Positions 50,282 to 63,500 of a DNA stretch of 64,000 bases are shown here, piece by piece; position 1 is the stretch's first letter; each line of letters opens with the position of its first letter. Position numbers and translations under genes: made by a program. The stretch is taken from contig NC_092323.1 of NCBI RefSeq assembly GCF_036785885.1, positions 3,512,501-3,576,500 on the forward strand, given 5' to 3'. This stretch comes from Coffea arabica (taxonomy: Eukaryota > Streptophyta > Magnoliopsida > Gentianales > Rubiaceae). The notes under the pieces were generated by a model. The model saw only the letters and a program-made list of their open reading frames with translations. It was not told the DNA's origin and did no database searches.

Positions 50282-52062
50282 ATGGACGACAAGGGCGATG
50301 GAGATAAGATCGATGATGTTATGTTGCCTGGTTTTCGATTTCATCCCACGGATGAGGAGCTTGTTGGATTCTATCTGAAGCGAAAGATTCAGCAGAGATC
50401 ACTTCCCATTGAACTGATTAAGCAAGTGGATATCTACAAATATGATCCATGGGATCTTCCAAGTAAGATGAACTCTCTGGCCATCACGGTTCCTTCAAAG
50501 TCCAATTAATCTTCTCCTTGTTTCTATCACCTTGAATTCTTTAATGAACACGGAAAATAACTCCTTTGTCCTCGTTCGTCTTATTCAATTCCACACTTGA
50601 AAGTGATATTCTTTTCGTTCCTTTCATGTTATTATATCCTATTTCTTGCAATCATGAATAAGGTCTTACAGTTACAATCTACAGCTACAAATCCCTATTC
50701 TTATCAACCTGCCATCCAGTTCTCTGAGAGCAAACTTCTCCGAGTCGCTACTGCGTGTCACAGAAAATGATATTTTGCTCACAAATCCTCTTGCATTTTT
50801 CATCTCACAGAAATATTACAAATATCTCGATCGCTACAACCCAACTTCCATTTTCAAAAGCTAATATGATGTGTATTGCAATGAGTTACCCATTAAACTA
50901 CTTTTCCTCTCAAATTTGCAACAGAGCTGGCATCAAGTGGGGAGAAGGAGTGGTACTTCTACTGCCCAAGAGATCGGAAATATAGGAATAGTGCTCGGCC
51001 CAACCGTGTCACAGGAGCTGGATTTTGGAAAGCCACAGGGACTGATAGGCCAATATACTCTTCGGATGGCACCAAATGCATCGGCTTGAAAAAGTCCCTA
51101 GTCTTCTACAGGGGCAGAGCTGCCAAAGGAATAAAAACTGATTGGATGATGCATGAGTTTCGACTTCCTACTACTTCGGAATCAGCACCGCCCAAGAAGC
51201 TCGCAGACAAAAACCTTTCTCTGCATGTAAGCTCACTTCAATTTTCATGTTCCAACTTGTCCTTCAAAACCCACTTAGAGTCATAGTTGCTGTGCAAGTG
51301 ATACTCCGCTAAATTCCCACTTTCTCCTTGAATCTGCAGGACTCATGGGCCATTTGCAGGATATTCAAGAAAACTAGCTCGCTCGCTCATAGAGCTCTTT
51401 CTCACACCTGGATGGCCCCAGTATCTGAAACATCCCCAGACATTTTCCCACAAGGTGCACAATATGCTCAGTATGGTTCAGAGAATTTATCTTGTGCTAC
51501 AGAAAGTGGATCAACCATGCAGCTCTACACTAACAATGACTTACAATCGGCTTCTACCGCCATATTCTCTGCCCTAAACATCCCTTCGTGCAAACCCCTA
51601 AATGGACTGCTTTCTAAACCATCTTTTTTGGCTGGTCCAAATGGGGATATCCCCTGTAACTTTATGTTTCCACCTTCGGAAATATCAGGACCACCAAACA
51701 AGTGTTCGCTTGATGTTCCTTCAATGCTTTTCAACCTTTCCCCTACATTCCTGGGGGATGTCAATAAGACCTCAGAAAGCATCGAATTTGAAGGATCTCA
51801 ACACCATTTCAACAGCTTTTCTATGAACCCATCACCAGATATGCAAGAAGGTATAAGCATTGAAAACGATGAAGGAGGGCTCAGAAAAGATCCAAGGGAC
51901 GGTGATGCAAGTAATCAATGGGAAAACATGAGAGCAATTGGTTTCCCTTTCAGTTTGCCTTCAACTCTACCCGATGTATGGAAGCCTAATCTGCCATGGG
52001 ACTCTTCAAACTGTCCTAGTGAAATATCCACTACCTACTCCGCAAACAAGTGTTATACATAA
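50282..52062 (+). CDS. NAC094: NAC transcription factor, FEZ/NAC094-like, 401 aa
   Basis: A plant-specific DNA-binding transcription factor. Coding exons are 50282-50462, 50925-51226 and 51340-52062, the standard three-exon NAC structure, giving 401 residues. The NAC domain spans about residues 15-171 with subdomains A ([20 protein letters not shown]), B/C ([43 protein letters not shown]), D ([12 protein letters not shown]) and E ([11 protein letters not shown]). The close match of [20 protein letters not shown] and the RALSH motif just after the domain places it in the FEZ/ANAC009/ANAC094 subgroup; FEZ controls root-cap stem-cell division. The C-terminal 230 residues are Ser/Pro/Asn-rich and probably activating. 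No membrane segment is visible. The exact orthologue is uncertain, so the symbol is provisional. Confidence 0.93.
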
Positions 52063-53104
52063 TCCTGCCTTGTTGATAAAGAGAAACTATTTTACCTTAT
52101 AATGTATTAATCCAATCCCCTACCATAGAAAATTTTTTCTTTTCCCTTTCTTGTAATTATGTCTGTATTCCAAACTACTGTACAGGCTTCAGCTATCTCC
52201 TCTGTCTATAAATTTGAAAAGACGCTACCTTTATGCTGTAGCTTCATTAGCTTTATTTTTAGTTTACAATTAAATTTAGTACGGGTCCATTTTGTTGTGC
52301 TCTTATACTGTCATTGATGCAAACTGTAGAAAGTAAGCAAATTACTGAACCTTGCAACCGCGACTCTCATCTCAATCACTTCCATCGATAATTACTCGAT
52401 GATTACGCCTGTTTCTAAACAAATCAAGAAATATGATGGCCGTTAGAATTCTGCACAAGGGGTCGTCAAGGTCTCGAAACTAGTTTAAGAAGAACGTTTA
52501 AAAAGGTTAACGGTGAATGAGGTATCAAACACATAACACAGCAACGTATCTTAAAGGGGTCGGGGGAAGCAGGGCATCTGACCGACTACCAAACATAAAT
52601 AAAGGTTCAGAGCAATATGCAGTTAGCCAACTAACGAATTACTTTATAAGTTGGTGAAATATTGCTTTCTTTTTCTGGTTATGTAGTAAATCAAGTAGTA
52701 GTAAATGACACTCAGGCACCTTATACAGATAGGGCTTCGGGTCCTCTCTGACATACGTGAGAGTTACATCTCTATTACACACTCAAGTTATAAAACAAGT
52801 ATACTACTATAGGAGTATCATTTAATTCTAATTGTGTCGTCACCGAGTTGATGTCAACTATGACCAAATGATCCTTCTGAAAAAGTCGCATTATGCTCTT
52901 CAACTTCAATTTATGATTAGTAGCATCTCATCATGAAGTCCAAAGTGTTTTCTACCTGATCCTCTTTTCATTTTGGCTGACCACTTCAGCAAATTAAAGT
53001 TAGACAGTAGAAAAAGTGCAAAACTCACGATCAATTAAGACAGTTTCCGGTTATTCACCAACGCTATGTTGAGTGTATTTTGCAAGTCCAGCACTTCTCA
53101 GAAA
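52063..53104. other. Intergenic region after the NAC gene
   Basis: The NAC 3' UTR occupies the first few hundred bases (T-rich, with TTATAATGTATTAAT-like poly(A) region sequence near 52098). Nothing else was recognised. Confidence 0.5.
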
Positions 53105-53125
53105 TTCAAGATGGGCGAGTTGGTC
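53105..53125 (+). pseudogene. tRNA-Leu 5' fragment
   Basis: Twenty of 21 bases match the tRNA-Leu gene 195 bp downstream (TCAAGATGGGCGAGTTGGTC here, GCCGAG there), covering the acceptor 5' strand and the start of the D arm. The anticodon and T arms are absent. It is probably a decayed partial duplicate. Confidence 0.55.
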
Positions 53126-53299
53126 TCAGAGCCGGGATTTGGCCTTTTTCCACGGGTAGAAAGTGTTGAAAGGTCAAACCCCCCTATTGTGGGTCTAACT
53201 CTAAACAGGTGGCTCACCATAATAAAGCCAAATCCTCCCGTTTTATCTAAACAGACGGTCGAAGACATTTTTTGTGTTGTCGCACACCAACAGCCATAA

Positions 53300-53380
53300 G
53301 TCAAGATGGCCGAGTTGGTCTAAGGCGCCAGTTTCAGGTACTGGTCCGAAAGGGCATGGGTTCGAATCCCATTCTTGACA
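53300..53380 (+). tRNA. tRNA-Leu (anticodon CAG)
   Basis: 81 nt that fold as a type II tRNA. Acceptor stem GTCAAGA (53300-53306) pairs with TCTTGAC (53373-53379). Anticodon stem CCAGT/ACTGG encloses loop TTCAGGT, with anticodon CAG at 53335-53337, reading CUG Leu codons. There is a short variable arm (TCCGAAAGGGC region), and T arm ATGGG-TTCGAAT-CCCAT at 53356-53372. Box A (TGGCCGAGTTGG) and box B (GGTTCGAATCC) are intact, and a TTTT pol III terminator follows at 53391-53394. No intron. Confidence 0.95.
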
Positions 53381-53492
53381 CAGAATTTACTTTTGGTTCA
53401 AAATCTTGACATAAAATCCACTTTTGGGTTTAATAACATCTACTATTAATCCGCAGACACCATTAGCGGACTCAAAGCCCCTAGCATTTGAG

Positions 53493-54475
53493 TAGGCCTG
53501 TCAATCGGGCCATATGAGCCAAACTTTCACAAGTTCAGGCTCATTTCATTTAATTTATAATATTTTTGGGTTTCGGGCCATTAGTTTCGGATTAATAAAT
53601 GTGAAGAACATACTCAACTCATAAAATATTCTGATTTTAAGCCTTATTTGGGTTTAATTCAAACTCACTTATTACTCCTCAATTTTCTTAATATAATTAC
53701 TATAATTATTAAGTTGTGAAATTAATTTAAAATTTGCAGGACTACAACATTAAAATTAGATATGAACGAGTAATAGTTCTTAAAAAGTACATAAATCAAA
53801 AAATTTTCAACAATATTTATATCTAGTTTGTTCAAAATACATGAAAAAATAGTAATAAAACATGTGATCATAAGTCAATACATCTTCAAAGGTTGGAATT
53901 TCTTCATAACCTTGTAATTAAAATCCAAACATGCTTGATGATTTGTATTTTTGGAGCAAAAAGAAATCAACCAATATTATACCAACATAAAAATTTACTC
54001 AACCAATCAGAAAAGTTAAGAGTTTCAGTTAAGCATTACCAATATTGACTCAAGAAAGTTAGTAGAGGAGTTTTCAGACGTGTTTTTATGTTTTGTAATT
54101 TATATATATTTAGTATTTAGTAATAATATATTTGAATATATAATTATATATAATATCAAAATATAAATATTATATATACATATATCATTATGTATAAGTA
54201 ATTAAAGGATCGGGCCTATATCAAATTTGAATCTAATGACGTCCAAACTCAACTCATATTTAATTCGAACTAATTTTTTAAGTCCAAACTCAGACTGACT
54301 TACTGAAATATCGGCTCATCAAACTCATTCTCGGACCAAACGAGCCAAACTCAAGTTGGACCAAACGAGCCAAACTCAAGTTGGCCCACTGACTTACTGA
54401 AATATCGGCTCATCAAACTTTTTCTCGAATCAAACGAGCCAAACTCAAGTTGGCCCAGCCTCATTGACAGTCTTA
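53493..54475. mobile_element. hAT-like non-autonomous element, 983 bp
   Basis: A perfect 8-bp target duplication, CATTTGAG, flanks it at 53485-53492 and 54476-54483. The left end is TAGGCCTGTCAAT and the inverse of the right end is TAAGACTGTCAAT, so the terminal repeats are short and imperfect. The right part has subterminal direct repeats: ACCAAACGAGCCAAACTCAA-type units occur three times and a roughly 85-bp unit twice. No transposase is present. The 8-bp duplication and subterminal repeats fit hAT. Confidence 0.85.
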
Positions 54476-54914
54476 CATTTGAGCCTTATTTAGCAGCTAA
54501 ATCACGTGAAATGTATTTAATTGAAATGGCGGATCAGAAAGAATACTAGATGGGATTATGTCGATTGTTCTATTTACATACGTTCGGACAAGCGGGAGCC
54601 CAAAATTGAGTGTGTTCCCAGGAGTCGGAATAATTTGTGATCACCAGAATGGTTCCCCGAGTACTCAAGCATCTTCTAGCCAGACTTAGTTTTCGCAAAA
54701 CAAACTTCGGAGACATCAGACAAATAGACACCACAAGATTCTTGAATAAATTGTACTTCGGAAGCATGAAACAAAAGTTGAAGAAGCATTTGTTCAAACT
54801 ATTCCATTACCGATCATTGAACATTTCTTCATCGTCATCACAAAAGATAAAACTTTGAAACATATCATAAATTTTTCTTAAACAAAACAACTGCGGCTAA
54901 ATAGTTGTTCCATT

Positions 54915-57091
54915 TCAACTCTTCGAAGCTAGCTTTTCTTTTGCCTTTTGAATTTTCAGAACCTTTTTCACAATCTTTTGCTCTTCAACCAAGAAAGCAC
55001 GGATAATCCTACAAGGAGAAGAGGGGTGAATCAGATTAGTTACTTGTACAACCATTCTGAAGAAATAGGAGTATATAATAACATGTCCATAACAGACCTC
55101 TCCCTGACAGCACTTCCAGACAATACACCACCATAAGCACGATTAACTGTCCTACGGTTCCTGGACAATCTGGACCTCTTGTATTCAGCAGGTCTTAAGT
55201 GAGGAATCTACAAGAGTACAGCGAAATAGATACAATTAACCAACCGCAGTCTGACATTATCAATGACATTGTTTCACAAGAGAAACATGAAAAATGCCCT
55301 AGATTCTTTGCATGATTACACTACCACCAGGAGCAACGCGGTAACATGAAACACACAAACAATGAATGTCAAAAGCTATCTAATACAGAGTAATCAAATA
55401 TAACTGGATTTGCATCATACCATGGAGAGTCTTAGAATGTCAATTGCAGTAGTTCTTCACGGATTGTTCAGATAAAATGAAAGCTAGATTCCATGTCTTA
55501 TTGAATCTTCAGTTGTAGGATAATAAGCTGAATAATATCCAATTTTTCACACGAAATCTCATACATTTTATACACTTCGAAAAATCGTTAAACTCAACAA
55601 CTTAAGATCAAACTGATACAGCATGCATGATACCAGATTCATTTTAAGCTTTTATCACTCTTCCTAAATGCACGCATGTGAAAGTAAAAATGATTTAAAT
55701 AACCCAATCAGTACAATGTCTAACAACAGTAAATACCACTTTAAAATACATTAGAACAATACCCAACACATCAAAAACTGAACCTAGAAATTAGAACAGA
55801 TATGTCAATAAAGACAACAAATATATTTTCAGCAATAGGTCTTGACAAATATAATGCAGAAGTAATAAATGGATATAACTCAAATTTGCATCTGGAAATT
55901 ACCATTTCAGCACAGGCTATTTAAATTTATGAAGGACTTAGTCTTGTATTGAGATTTATACATGTCTTGGTTTTGTCCAAACCAAACGAGGTTTACAAGT
56001 AGCACACTAGCTATAATTATCTTCAACTTCTTGAGGATGTTTTTAACTACAAGGCTCGTATTGATCTGCCTTAAGAGTGATTTGTGGTAAATAATCTTTC
56101 TGCAACTTAAGGAGTGATTTTAATTTTTTTTTTATGCAAAGTAACTCTATCACAACTGTGGCTCAACCAATTAAAGGTTCACAAAACAAATATATTAAGA
56201 GCTGGAGAAACATAAGGCCCAATCATAATTTAGTACCATTCAGGTTAACCATACTGATTCACAAATCCGCAACCCCCTTCAAAAAAAAAAAAGATATCTG
56301 TGCAATAAACCTTTCACTAGCTTGAAATAATCATCTCTCATAACATGAGATTATTTCCAACACTTCTTAGCCAGACGGTCAATGTCAAACCCCCAGCCCA
56401 ACTAACAGAATCAGGTTTATAATTCAAACACGACCACAAAAGATAAGAGGTGTGCAAAGGCACATTATGGGACCAGAAGCATAACTGTGACCGACCACGT
56501 TTTAACCCGCGCAAACAGAAAAACATGGAAATCAAAGGAAGAAGGGAAGAGAATGGCGTACCCCTTGGATTCTTTTCCCAGTAACTGGACATTTAGGACC
56601 ACTGGCTCTCTTCTTGGTGCTCTGATACACAAGCCTCCCCCCTAAATTCCCATTCATATACAACTCACATTAGCTGACACACTCCATTATTAACAAAATC
56701 AAGAAATTATAAGTTGCCACATATTGCAGTCAACAAAAACAAATAACTTCGGATCTAAATAACCCCAATCTACGTCAAAAGCTAAAGACACTCCCCAATC
56801 TAGTACTCCAAATCAGTAGGGACCCAGGCAAAACCAAGCGTATCACTCTATCAGTATCACCAATTCTATACCTAAATCAGTAGGTTAACGGCTAACATAC
56901 CAAAATTAAATTAAAAATAAAGACAACCGATAACCCAAAAAAAACGAACGAAATGCTATTAAGAATTGAAGCTAGGGTTTTGGAACAGGAAGAGACATGA
57001 GAGAACCAATACCAGGGGTTTTGACGACCCTGTGTTGGTTGGATTTAGTGGCATAACTATGCCGTTTTCGATACGTAAGCCTCTGCGCCAT
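54915..57091 (-). CDS. RPL34: 60S ribosomal protein L34 (eL34), 120 aa
   Basis: Large-subunit ribosomal protein eL34. Minus-strand coding exons are 57013-57091, 56562-56641, 55098-55207 and 54915-55008, with GT-AG introns and intact frame, giving 120 residues. The protein starts [20 protein letters not shown] and contains [40 protein letters not shown] and [20 protein letters not shown], all family hallmarks, and ends in a Lys-rich tail ([16 protein letters not shown]). The zinc-ribbon cysteines of some archaeal/animal relatives are reduced, as is usual in plants. The promoter carries a TATA box and telo-box. Intron 2 is long (1,354 bp) and shows no evident snoRNA. Confidence 0.97.
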
Positions 57092-57194
57092 CTCCTTCAA
57101 TCCACCAGCTCCACCTCTCTCTGTCTTCCTCTCTCGGAGTGTAAGTAGAACAATGAATGAGAAAACGAAAAGAAATTGAGGAAATGCAAGATAT

Positions 57195-57231
57195 GGTATT
57201 TATATGGACTTTCTCCCACAGCAAAACCCTA
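57195..57231 (-). promoter_or_regulatory. RPL34 promoter: TATA box and telo-box
   Basis: On the minus strand, CCATATAAATACC (57195-57207) is a good TATA box about 105 bp upstream of the start codon. AAACCCTA (57224-57231, plus strand) is a telo-box, common in ribosomal protein promoters. Confidence 0.75.
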
Positions 57232-57507
57232 CATCCAACGGCTGTACGGAAGCCACGCTCTCAATGACTCACTAATTCGGGGCTAATTCACTTTACGCCC
57301 CTATAAACTCATATATTCAACAATTTAGACCTTCTATTCTGAGTATTTTAAATGAACCCAAACCCAACTCCAGGATTGGAGGCCTTGCAGTTGCGGTTGC
57401 ACTTGCAATTACCGAGGGAGGTTTTTGGTTGCTCAATTTGGGTCATGTGCAATTGATCTTGCATTTCTTTGTATAAAAATTTTTTAGGTTTTCGTAAGGA
57501 TATTGAG

Positions 57508-57775
57508 TGTGTTTAGATAATAGAATATTTGAGATTATTTTTTATAAAAAATATTATAGCACTTTTTTGATGTGATGCATGTGAAATAAAAAGATGATTG
57601 AAAAATGTGTTAATAATACAAGTAAATAAATTTTTTCTAATAAACCACTGTTCTTTTTTTTACATTTTCAATTACCAATTTTCCTCACATACATGATACA
57701 TCACATATTACAAAAAAAAATAAAGTGCTATAGTAATTTTTCTCTAAAAACTCTCCAAAAAGTACCATCCAAATT
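57508..57775. mobile_element. Family A repeat, two arms in opposite orientation
   Basis: The left part (TGTGTTTAGATAATAG, then ATTATAGCACTTTTTTGATG) is the reverse complement of the family core. The right part (TAAAGTGCTATAGTAATTTT, ending TACCATCCAAATTGG) is in forward orientation. This gives a fold-back structure of about 270 bp, either two elements head to head or a rearranged one. Confidence 0.55.
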
Positions 57776-59401
57776 GGCTCTTAAATTTTGAAAACAATAT
57801 ATTTGAATTTCACAGCTGACAGTTTAGATTAGAGTCACATTCGTTTAAACCTACTTAAATTGTAAAATTGTTTTTAATAAGGAGAAATTATACCAATTGT
57901 CTAATGTGAAAATTTTGTCCTTCATAGTCAAAATAAGCGATGTTAGTCTCTAACAAATAAACAATTATCAGTTTTGATCCCTACTCGTCGTTCTAGTCGA
58001 ATTTTAGCAAGAATATGTCACGGACATATTACGTGGTCAATTTCTAAAGAGAATTCCTCTTTCCTCCCTCCCAACTCTTTCTGCCACTAACAAATGTCAC
58101 GAAATTTGTGTTTCCAATTGCCTGGATTGAAGAGATCAAAAGGAAATACAAAGAACTAGCATTTGCTAGCCAACCCAAATTTCCAGGTAGACATCTCGAT
58201 TTAGTTGGGTAACGGTGTTAAGACCGAGCAAGCTAGGTTGAATTTTCGACTCTTGATTTTATTGGGAAAAAATGAATTAAACCAAATTTGTTAACATTAT
58301 TGGTTTTTCTTCCCGGCTTTTAGTCGTCCTAAAAGATGTCTAGCTAAAGAAGGGTACGGTCTCAATATTTGTGTTGTTCAAAAAAAAATTTATATATATA
58401 TATATATTTGGAGGGAGGTGGGGATCGGGGATGGAGTTTCAGGTAACATTTATGATGTCGAATTTTACAATATTGCGGCTTATATAACAATATTACGCAC
58501 AATATAGATAACTAGCATGTGGATTCGAATGATTTGTTGACACAAAAGCACTTAAAATCATAAAAAATTCTTTTTGACATGATTAAATTTTGTATGCACT
58601 GATGATGATTTATGCACCATGACAGTTGAATGTATGACAAATATATAAATTTTAAATTTTAAATTCAAATTTGAATTAAAATCAAGCATTCATATCTGAA
58701 GTATATAAAAAAAAATTAAGTATTTTTGTTTTGTTCTTTTTTGAATTTACCTAATTCGAATTCAACAGTTGTGTGGTATAATTTGTGCAAACCCCATCAA
58801 CGCATGGACCCTCCACTTTTGAGAGCGATGAGTTCTTTTTGGTGGATAGATACTAAATGATCATCCTTTATCTACGGGTTGCTACGTATGCAAAGACCCA
58901 ATATACTTTTTGCCCAGCCATTTGTATGCAGAAGGGCATCCATTTCATGGAGCCGGCTCCTGGGTCAATTGCCTTTTTGGGCCGTGTTTATCGTCTGGGT
59001 CAATTGGCTTTGACTTCTTTTCTTTTGTTTTTTTTTTTAACAGAAACGGTAGATAATTGCCTTTGACTGAATCAGATTCTTTTTTTTGAATTAGACTGAA
59101 TCAGATTCTTAAAAAGATAATTGACAAGTGAGAATTACCTTCAAGATAAGTGTGATTGATATGAATGAGGATCGGGACGGTTTCAGATTGCAAGGGTCTA
59201 GGAAGCTTACGGGCTAAGATTTGACCCAAAAAAATAAAAGCATCAATTTTAACACTATGTCAATGTGTGAGGTTGATCAAAAAGCTGTATACATTAAAAA
59301 AAAAAAAAAAAGAAGAAGAAGAAGAAGAACTAGCATTCAATTGAATTAAACATATTGAAGTGTGTTCGAATCATAGATTCGCCCGATCAGAAGACCCTCC
59401 C

Positions 59402-59542
59402 TGTTTGAATTGCTATTTTTAGGATTTTTTATAAAATAATGTACTGTAGCGATTTGACGTGGGTGAGATAAAAAAATAATTAAAAATATATTCATGAAAA
59501 ACATAAAAAAAATTTTGTTAGTGAAAAATCACGATACAAACA
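59402..59542. mobile_element. Family A MITE, diverged copy
   Basis: It begins TGTTTGAATTGC, contains GTACTGTAGCGATTTGACGT and GGTGAGATAAAAAAATAATT (the reverse of the family core), and ends GATACAAACA. Non-coding. Confidence 0.5.
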
Positions 59543-60559
59543 AGGCCATGATCGGGGAAGAAAAAGAAGGGGTGAGGTTGGTGTGGTGTGTCCCCCCGCC
59601 CCTGGGGGCTGGGTTGGTGAGTTTGGAAACGAAAACGGTTTTCTACAATTTTGCCTACCGTTCGAGTCCCCTCCTGATTGACACATTTTCTCGCGCAAGC
59701 TTCTAGATGAGGAAGATATTCTGTGCATGAAGCTTTGCCGATGTAATTGTGTCGTTGACTAGGTCTGCAGCATAACCCCGCAAGGAAGAATCCCTTGGGC
59801 ATTAGTTGGATGTGAATGAAGAAGAATCAGCGGGACTAGGTTGACTTGAGAAATCAACTTTCACAACTTGCCAGAAAACTTTTTCTGAAGGAACTTGCCA
59901 GAAAACTTTAAACCCGAGTCAAAATAGTAATGATTCCAGGCTTGCCAATACTAACAATGTGTTAGCCTGCCTGCTAACCATGACAATGACAATGAAATGA
60001 TACTTGGTACCTCCTATTGAGTAAGTTTCGAGCAAAACCACACGTATTGATTTCTGAAAATTGCACTGTTTCGATATCGAAATACTACCTTCTTGACACA
60101 AGGTTTGTTAGAACTATATGAACACCTACCTGTTTTAAGAATCATGTATGAAATTGCTGAAGGAGTACTCATTGTGTGCTCTTCGTTCTGTAAAGAAGCG
60201 TTCAAATCACATCTATAACACTCCACGGTATCATCAAAGTTAAGGGAAGATAAATGGCAACTTACACGAAATTAACCGATATTGAGTCGATAGTTTCAAA
60301 TTGTACAAATTAATAGTCTATCCGTACTTTCAAAGCTGGAATTTTTTTCTGAAATTGTTCGAGTATCAGTTCTTGACACTCTTTTTTTTTTTTAGCTGAA
60401 GGGGGGGGGGGTGTTATTTTGCGAATTTGTTGCGTAATTTGCATCCACCAGTAGAGTTGGCCATCTGTGCAACCCATGTGTGGTTATAAAGCCCCACGTA
60501 AATTTTCTGAGAGTGTCTCTCTCTCCTCTACATCAAACATAATAAAGCAGCAACTATTA

Positions 60560-63500
60560 TCAGCAAGGGAACAGCAGAAATGAGGGTTCTACCTGTATTT
60601 TCCTACTCTCAATACTAATCCTGCTTAATTTACTGTGACACCATACTAGTTGCTCAGTTGTTAGTCTTGACATATTTAGGACTCTAGCTACTAACTTCAA
60701 ATCTACTTGAGAGAAAAAGTAAAGAACATGATCTGATTCATCTTCTCTGCTCTTGCGAAGTCTCCTCAAAATGCAATTTCCACCTCTCACCACGTCTTTA
60801 AGCTTCCTCTCCTTCTGCATCCCCAAGGGGGGGCCAAAAAAAAAAAAGAAGAACCACTTTACTATCGCAACCTCATGGATCAATTCATGAAAACATCCGC
60901 TAAGCCACTAATACTCTTGAGAATAAATTCAATTCAGAATCCAAATCATCTTCTCCAGAAATTACGATTTCAATCCATGAAGCTGCACTCATGCAATTGA
61001 AGTATAGTTAAGAATGAATACTTATTATTAAACGTAGATAGAACCTTTTGAAGGATGTTCTTGATCTCCATCAGAAGCTCCAAGTCGCCAGGATTTTGAA
61101 GCGCTGGAGGTGCTCCTTTATGACCTTTAGACATTGCGCCGTTGCAATGTTTATCAGCTCGAACAAATCGCCAAAAAATTCTTATTGATTCCTCGATGAT
61201 TTCTACCATCATGTCACTCGTGATGACATATTCGGCTCTCTCTCCTCGTCTTCCCTTCCTTAAGTTGTCTTCTGCAGTATCAGAATACATGACATGCATG
61301 TTGAGTGTGATGCGATTACCCAAATTTTCTCGTAACGACACGTAACAATGAAACAAATAAAACAGAGTTCACTGGCCATTGCAATCAGCTATAGCGATTC
61401 TATAGATACCTCTGATTACCGGAACTTGAAGAAGGTTTCGAAGTAAGCACCGACGTTTGACATAACATTGAACTCTTGGCCCCTGGAAATGCTCGTCTTC
61501 TACGAATCTTTGCAAGAGCACTTGAAACTGCTGAAATTCTCCGGCAACTTCATTATACCGATGAATCCCACGTGGATCAGAATCCCAGAGATCTAAGGCC
61601 TTCCCATATTGCCAATGTAGGAATTCCCACGAAAGGCACATCTGTCCAACATAGACCACTTCCAGATCACTCTGCAATTCCTTCACAAACTTTATCATTG
61701 GCTCATTCTCACTGCTTTTATGTTTGAGTTGCCAAAAATTTTGTGAAAGAAGGGATTTGAGTATTGGACCTGAAGTTTTCGGACTTGAGATTGGTTCAAG
61801 CGGATCTTTCAGCTGGAGAAAACCTGTAAATCCAATCCACTGTATTAGTTAGTTGGTTTTTTTTTTTTTCGGGGGTAATGCGTAGAAAGGGGAAAAGAAC
61901 AAAATCATAGATGCTCTGCTCTTCAGTATTATTTTAGTTCTAAGATTTCATTAGCTAAAAATTATTCATGAATATTAATTACTACATGGATTTTCAATGC
62001 TTTACTTACTTTTTATTTGGACAACAACCCTCACCACCGAATGACTAGGAAAATGGGAACATGATATGTCTCTTGCTGCTAAAAAGTAATAAGACTTTAG
62101 ATTCAGGGTCTTATTGTCGAGGGAGGAAAGGCTTAGACGAAGGCAAATGATATGGTTTGGTTTGGTTCAAGGGACGATGACAACTTGGGTAATGCGTTGA
62201 GCCACTTCAGTGGTGGTCGATTACTTAAAGAGCTAGAAAACAAATGTGTGGTTGGAACAAATCAGTTTCTTTTTAAAAAATAACAGAGTAAATTATAGTA
62301 ACTGCGTCTGCGTGCATGCTTCTCACTCAGTCGAATGAATACATCGTCTAAATGGGATGCCTAAAATTTCAATTCAAAAGGCAAATACCAGTTTCTAACT
62401 TAAAAAGTGAGGGACAAAAATGGGTTAGCTCTCCATGCATTACTCAATTCAATTGTCTATTGCTTCTTGAACCAAACATCCGCAGCCCAACCAGAAAAGA
62501 GGCCGTCACCATCTTATGAGGTGACTTGAAAACATGGGAATTCCTTGGCAAAAGGAGGTTTCAGACTACGCCTATGGCAAAAGGAAATCACTTTACTTCA
62601 CAAGGCATGGATTGTCAATTGAACTAGTAGTCAGTATACGTTTCTTCTACAAGTTAAGGCTTTTTACACCTAAAAAGAAAAGCTGTTTCTGTCATCTCAC
62701 TAATATGCTTTGCAACTGAGCAAGACCCATCAGTTTTGCGTTTATAGGGACCCCAACTAACCTGATTTTGTGGGTCATGGTCGGAATTATGAGAAAGATA
62801 GCCGGTGGGTAACGTTATTCATGAAAATGAATTAGCACTAATTGGCACTCTATATAACACCAGCTGTGACTTATGATGCTAATTGGCTGTTGGGCAATAA
62901 TCACAAAGGACCTACGAAAAGCAAGAGGAATAAAAATGCAATTATGGCCATGATGAATTGTTATAAAATCCAGTAATCTAAGAAACTCTAAAAGAGAATA
63001 GGGTTTTTTTTTTCTTAAAAAAAAAAAAAGCTCTAAAATAGAAGAAAAGATGTCGAAGAATTTGACTGACCTATTGCATACATCTTCTGGTAATTGAAGA
63101 TATCAAATTTCCGCATCCTCTCCCTGTAACTCTTGTAGAACTTGTGGAGCTCGCCCATGCAATCTTCACGCTGGAACTTCTCGTCAATTTTCCAGGGCTT
63201 CAAGTCTTCCGTAATTTTGGGAAACTCAGAATCCTCTAGAATAGTGGGCAGACCAGTCGCCCTGACCTTTCTAAGCTCCATCTTCAACTGCTCAATCAAA
63301 TCTTGATGTTCCCACAATGTCTCCAACTTGTTTGGATCCTCAAAGTCACACGTATCCTTGGACGTCGCCTTTTCAGAGTCATAAGAACCATTCAATGGCT
63401 TATCATCTTGGTCGGCCTCTGCCCCCATTGAATCTTCACGAAAATCATCCTCGGATAAAAATCGCGACGCCACTGCATCTGGATTACGTTCCAGATCCTG

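Larger units (their letters stand above)
57232..60559. other. Intergenic region between RPL34 and the DUF1666 gene
   Basis: No gene was identified in over 3 kb. It holds two family A repeat copies (57508-57775 and 59402-59542), a short TA run near 58393, a GAA run near 59312-59330, and a G-run near 60403-60412. The end nearest 60559 is the 3' flank of the DUF1666 gene. Confidence 0.5.

Noticed and set aside
53098-53304. Overlapping 77- and 68-codon frames on both strands
   Set aside because: They cover the tRNA-Leu fragment and the flank of the true tRNA gene; no protein similarity seen.
55208-56561. Search for an intronic snoRNA in the long RPL34 intron
   Set aside because: No convincing paired C (TGATGA) and D (CTGA) boxes with terminal stem were found by eye.
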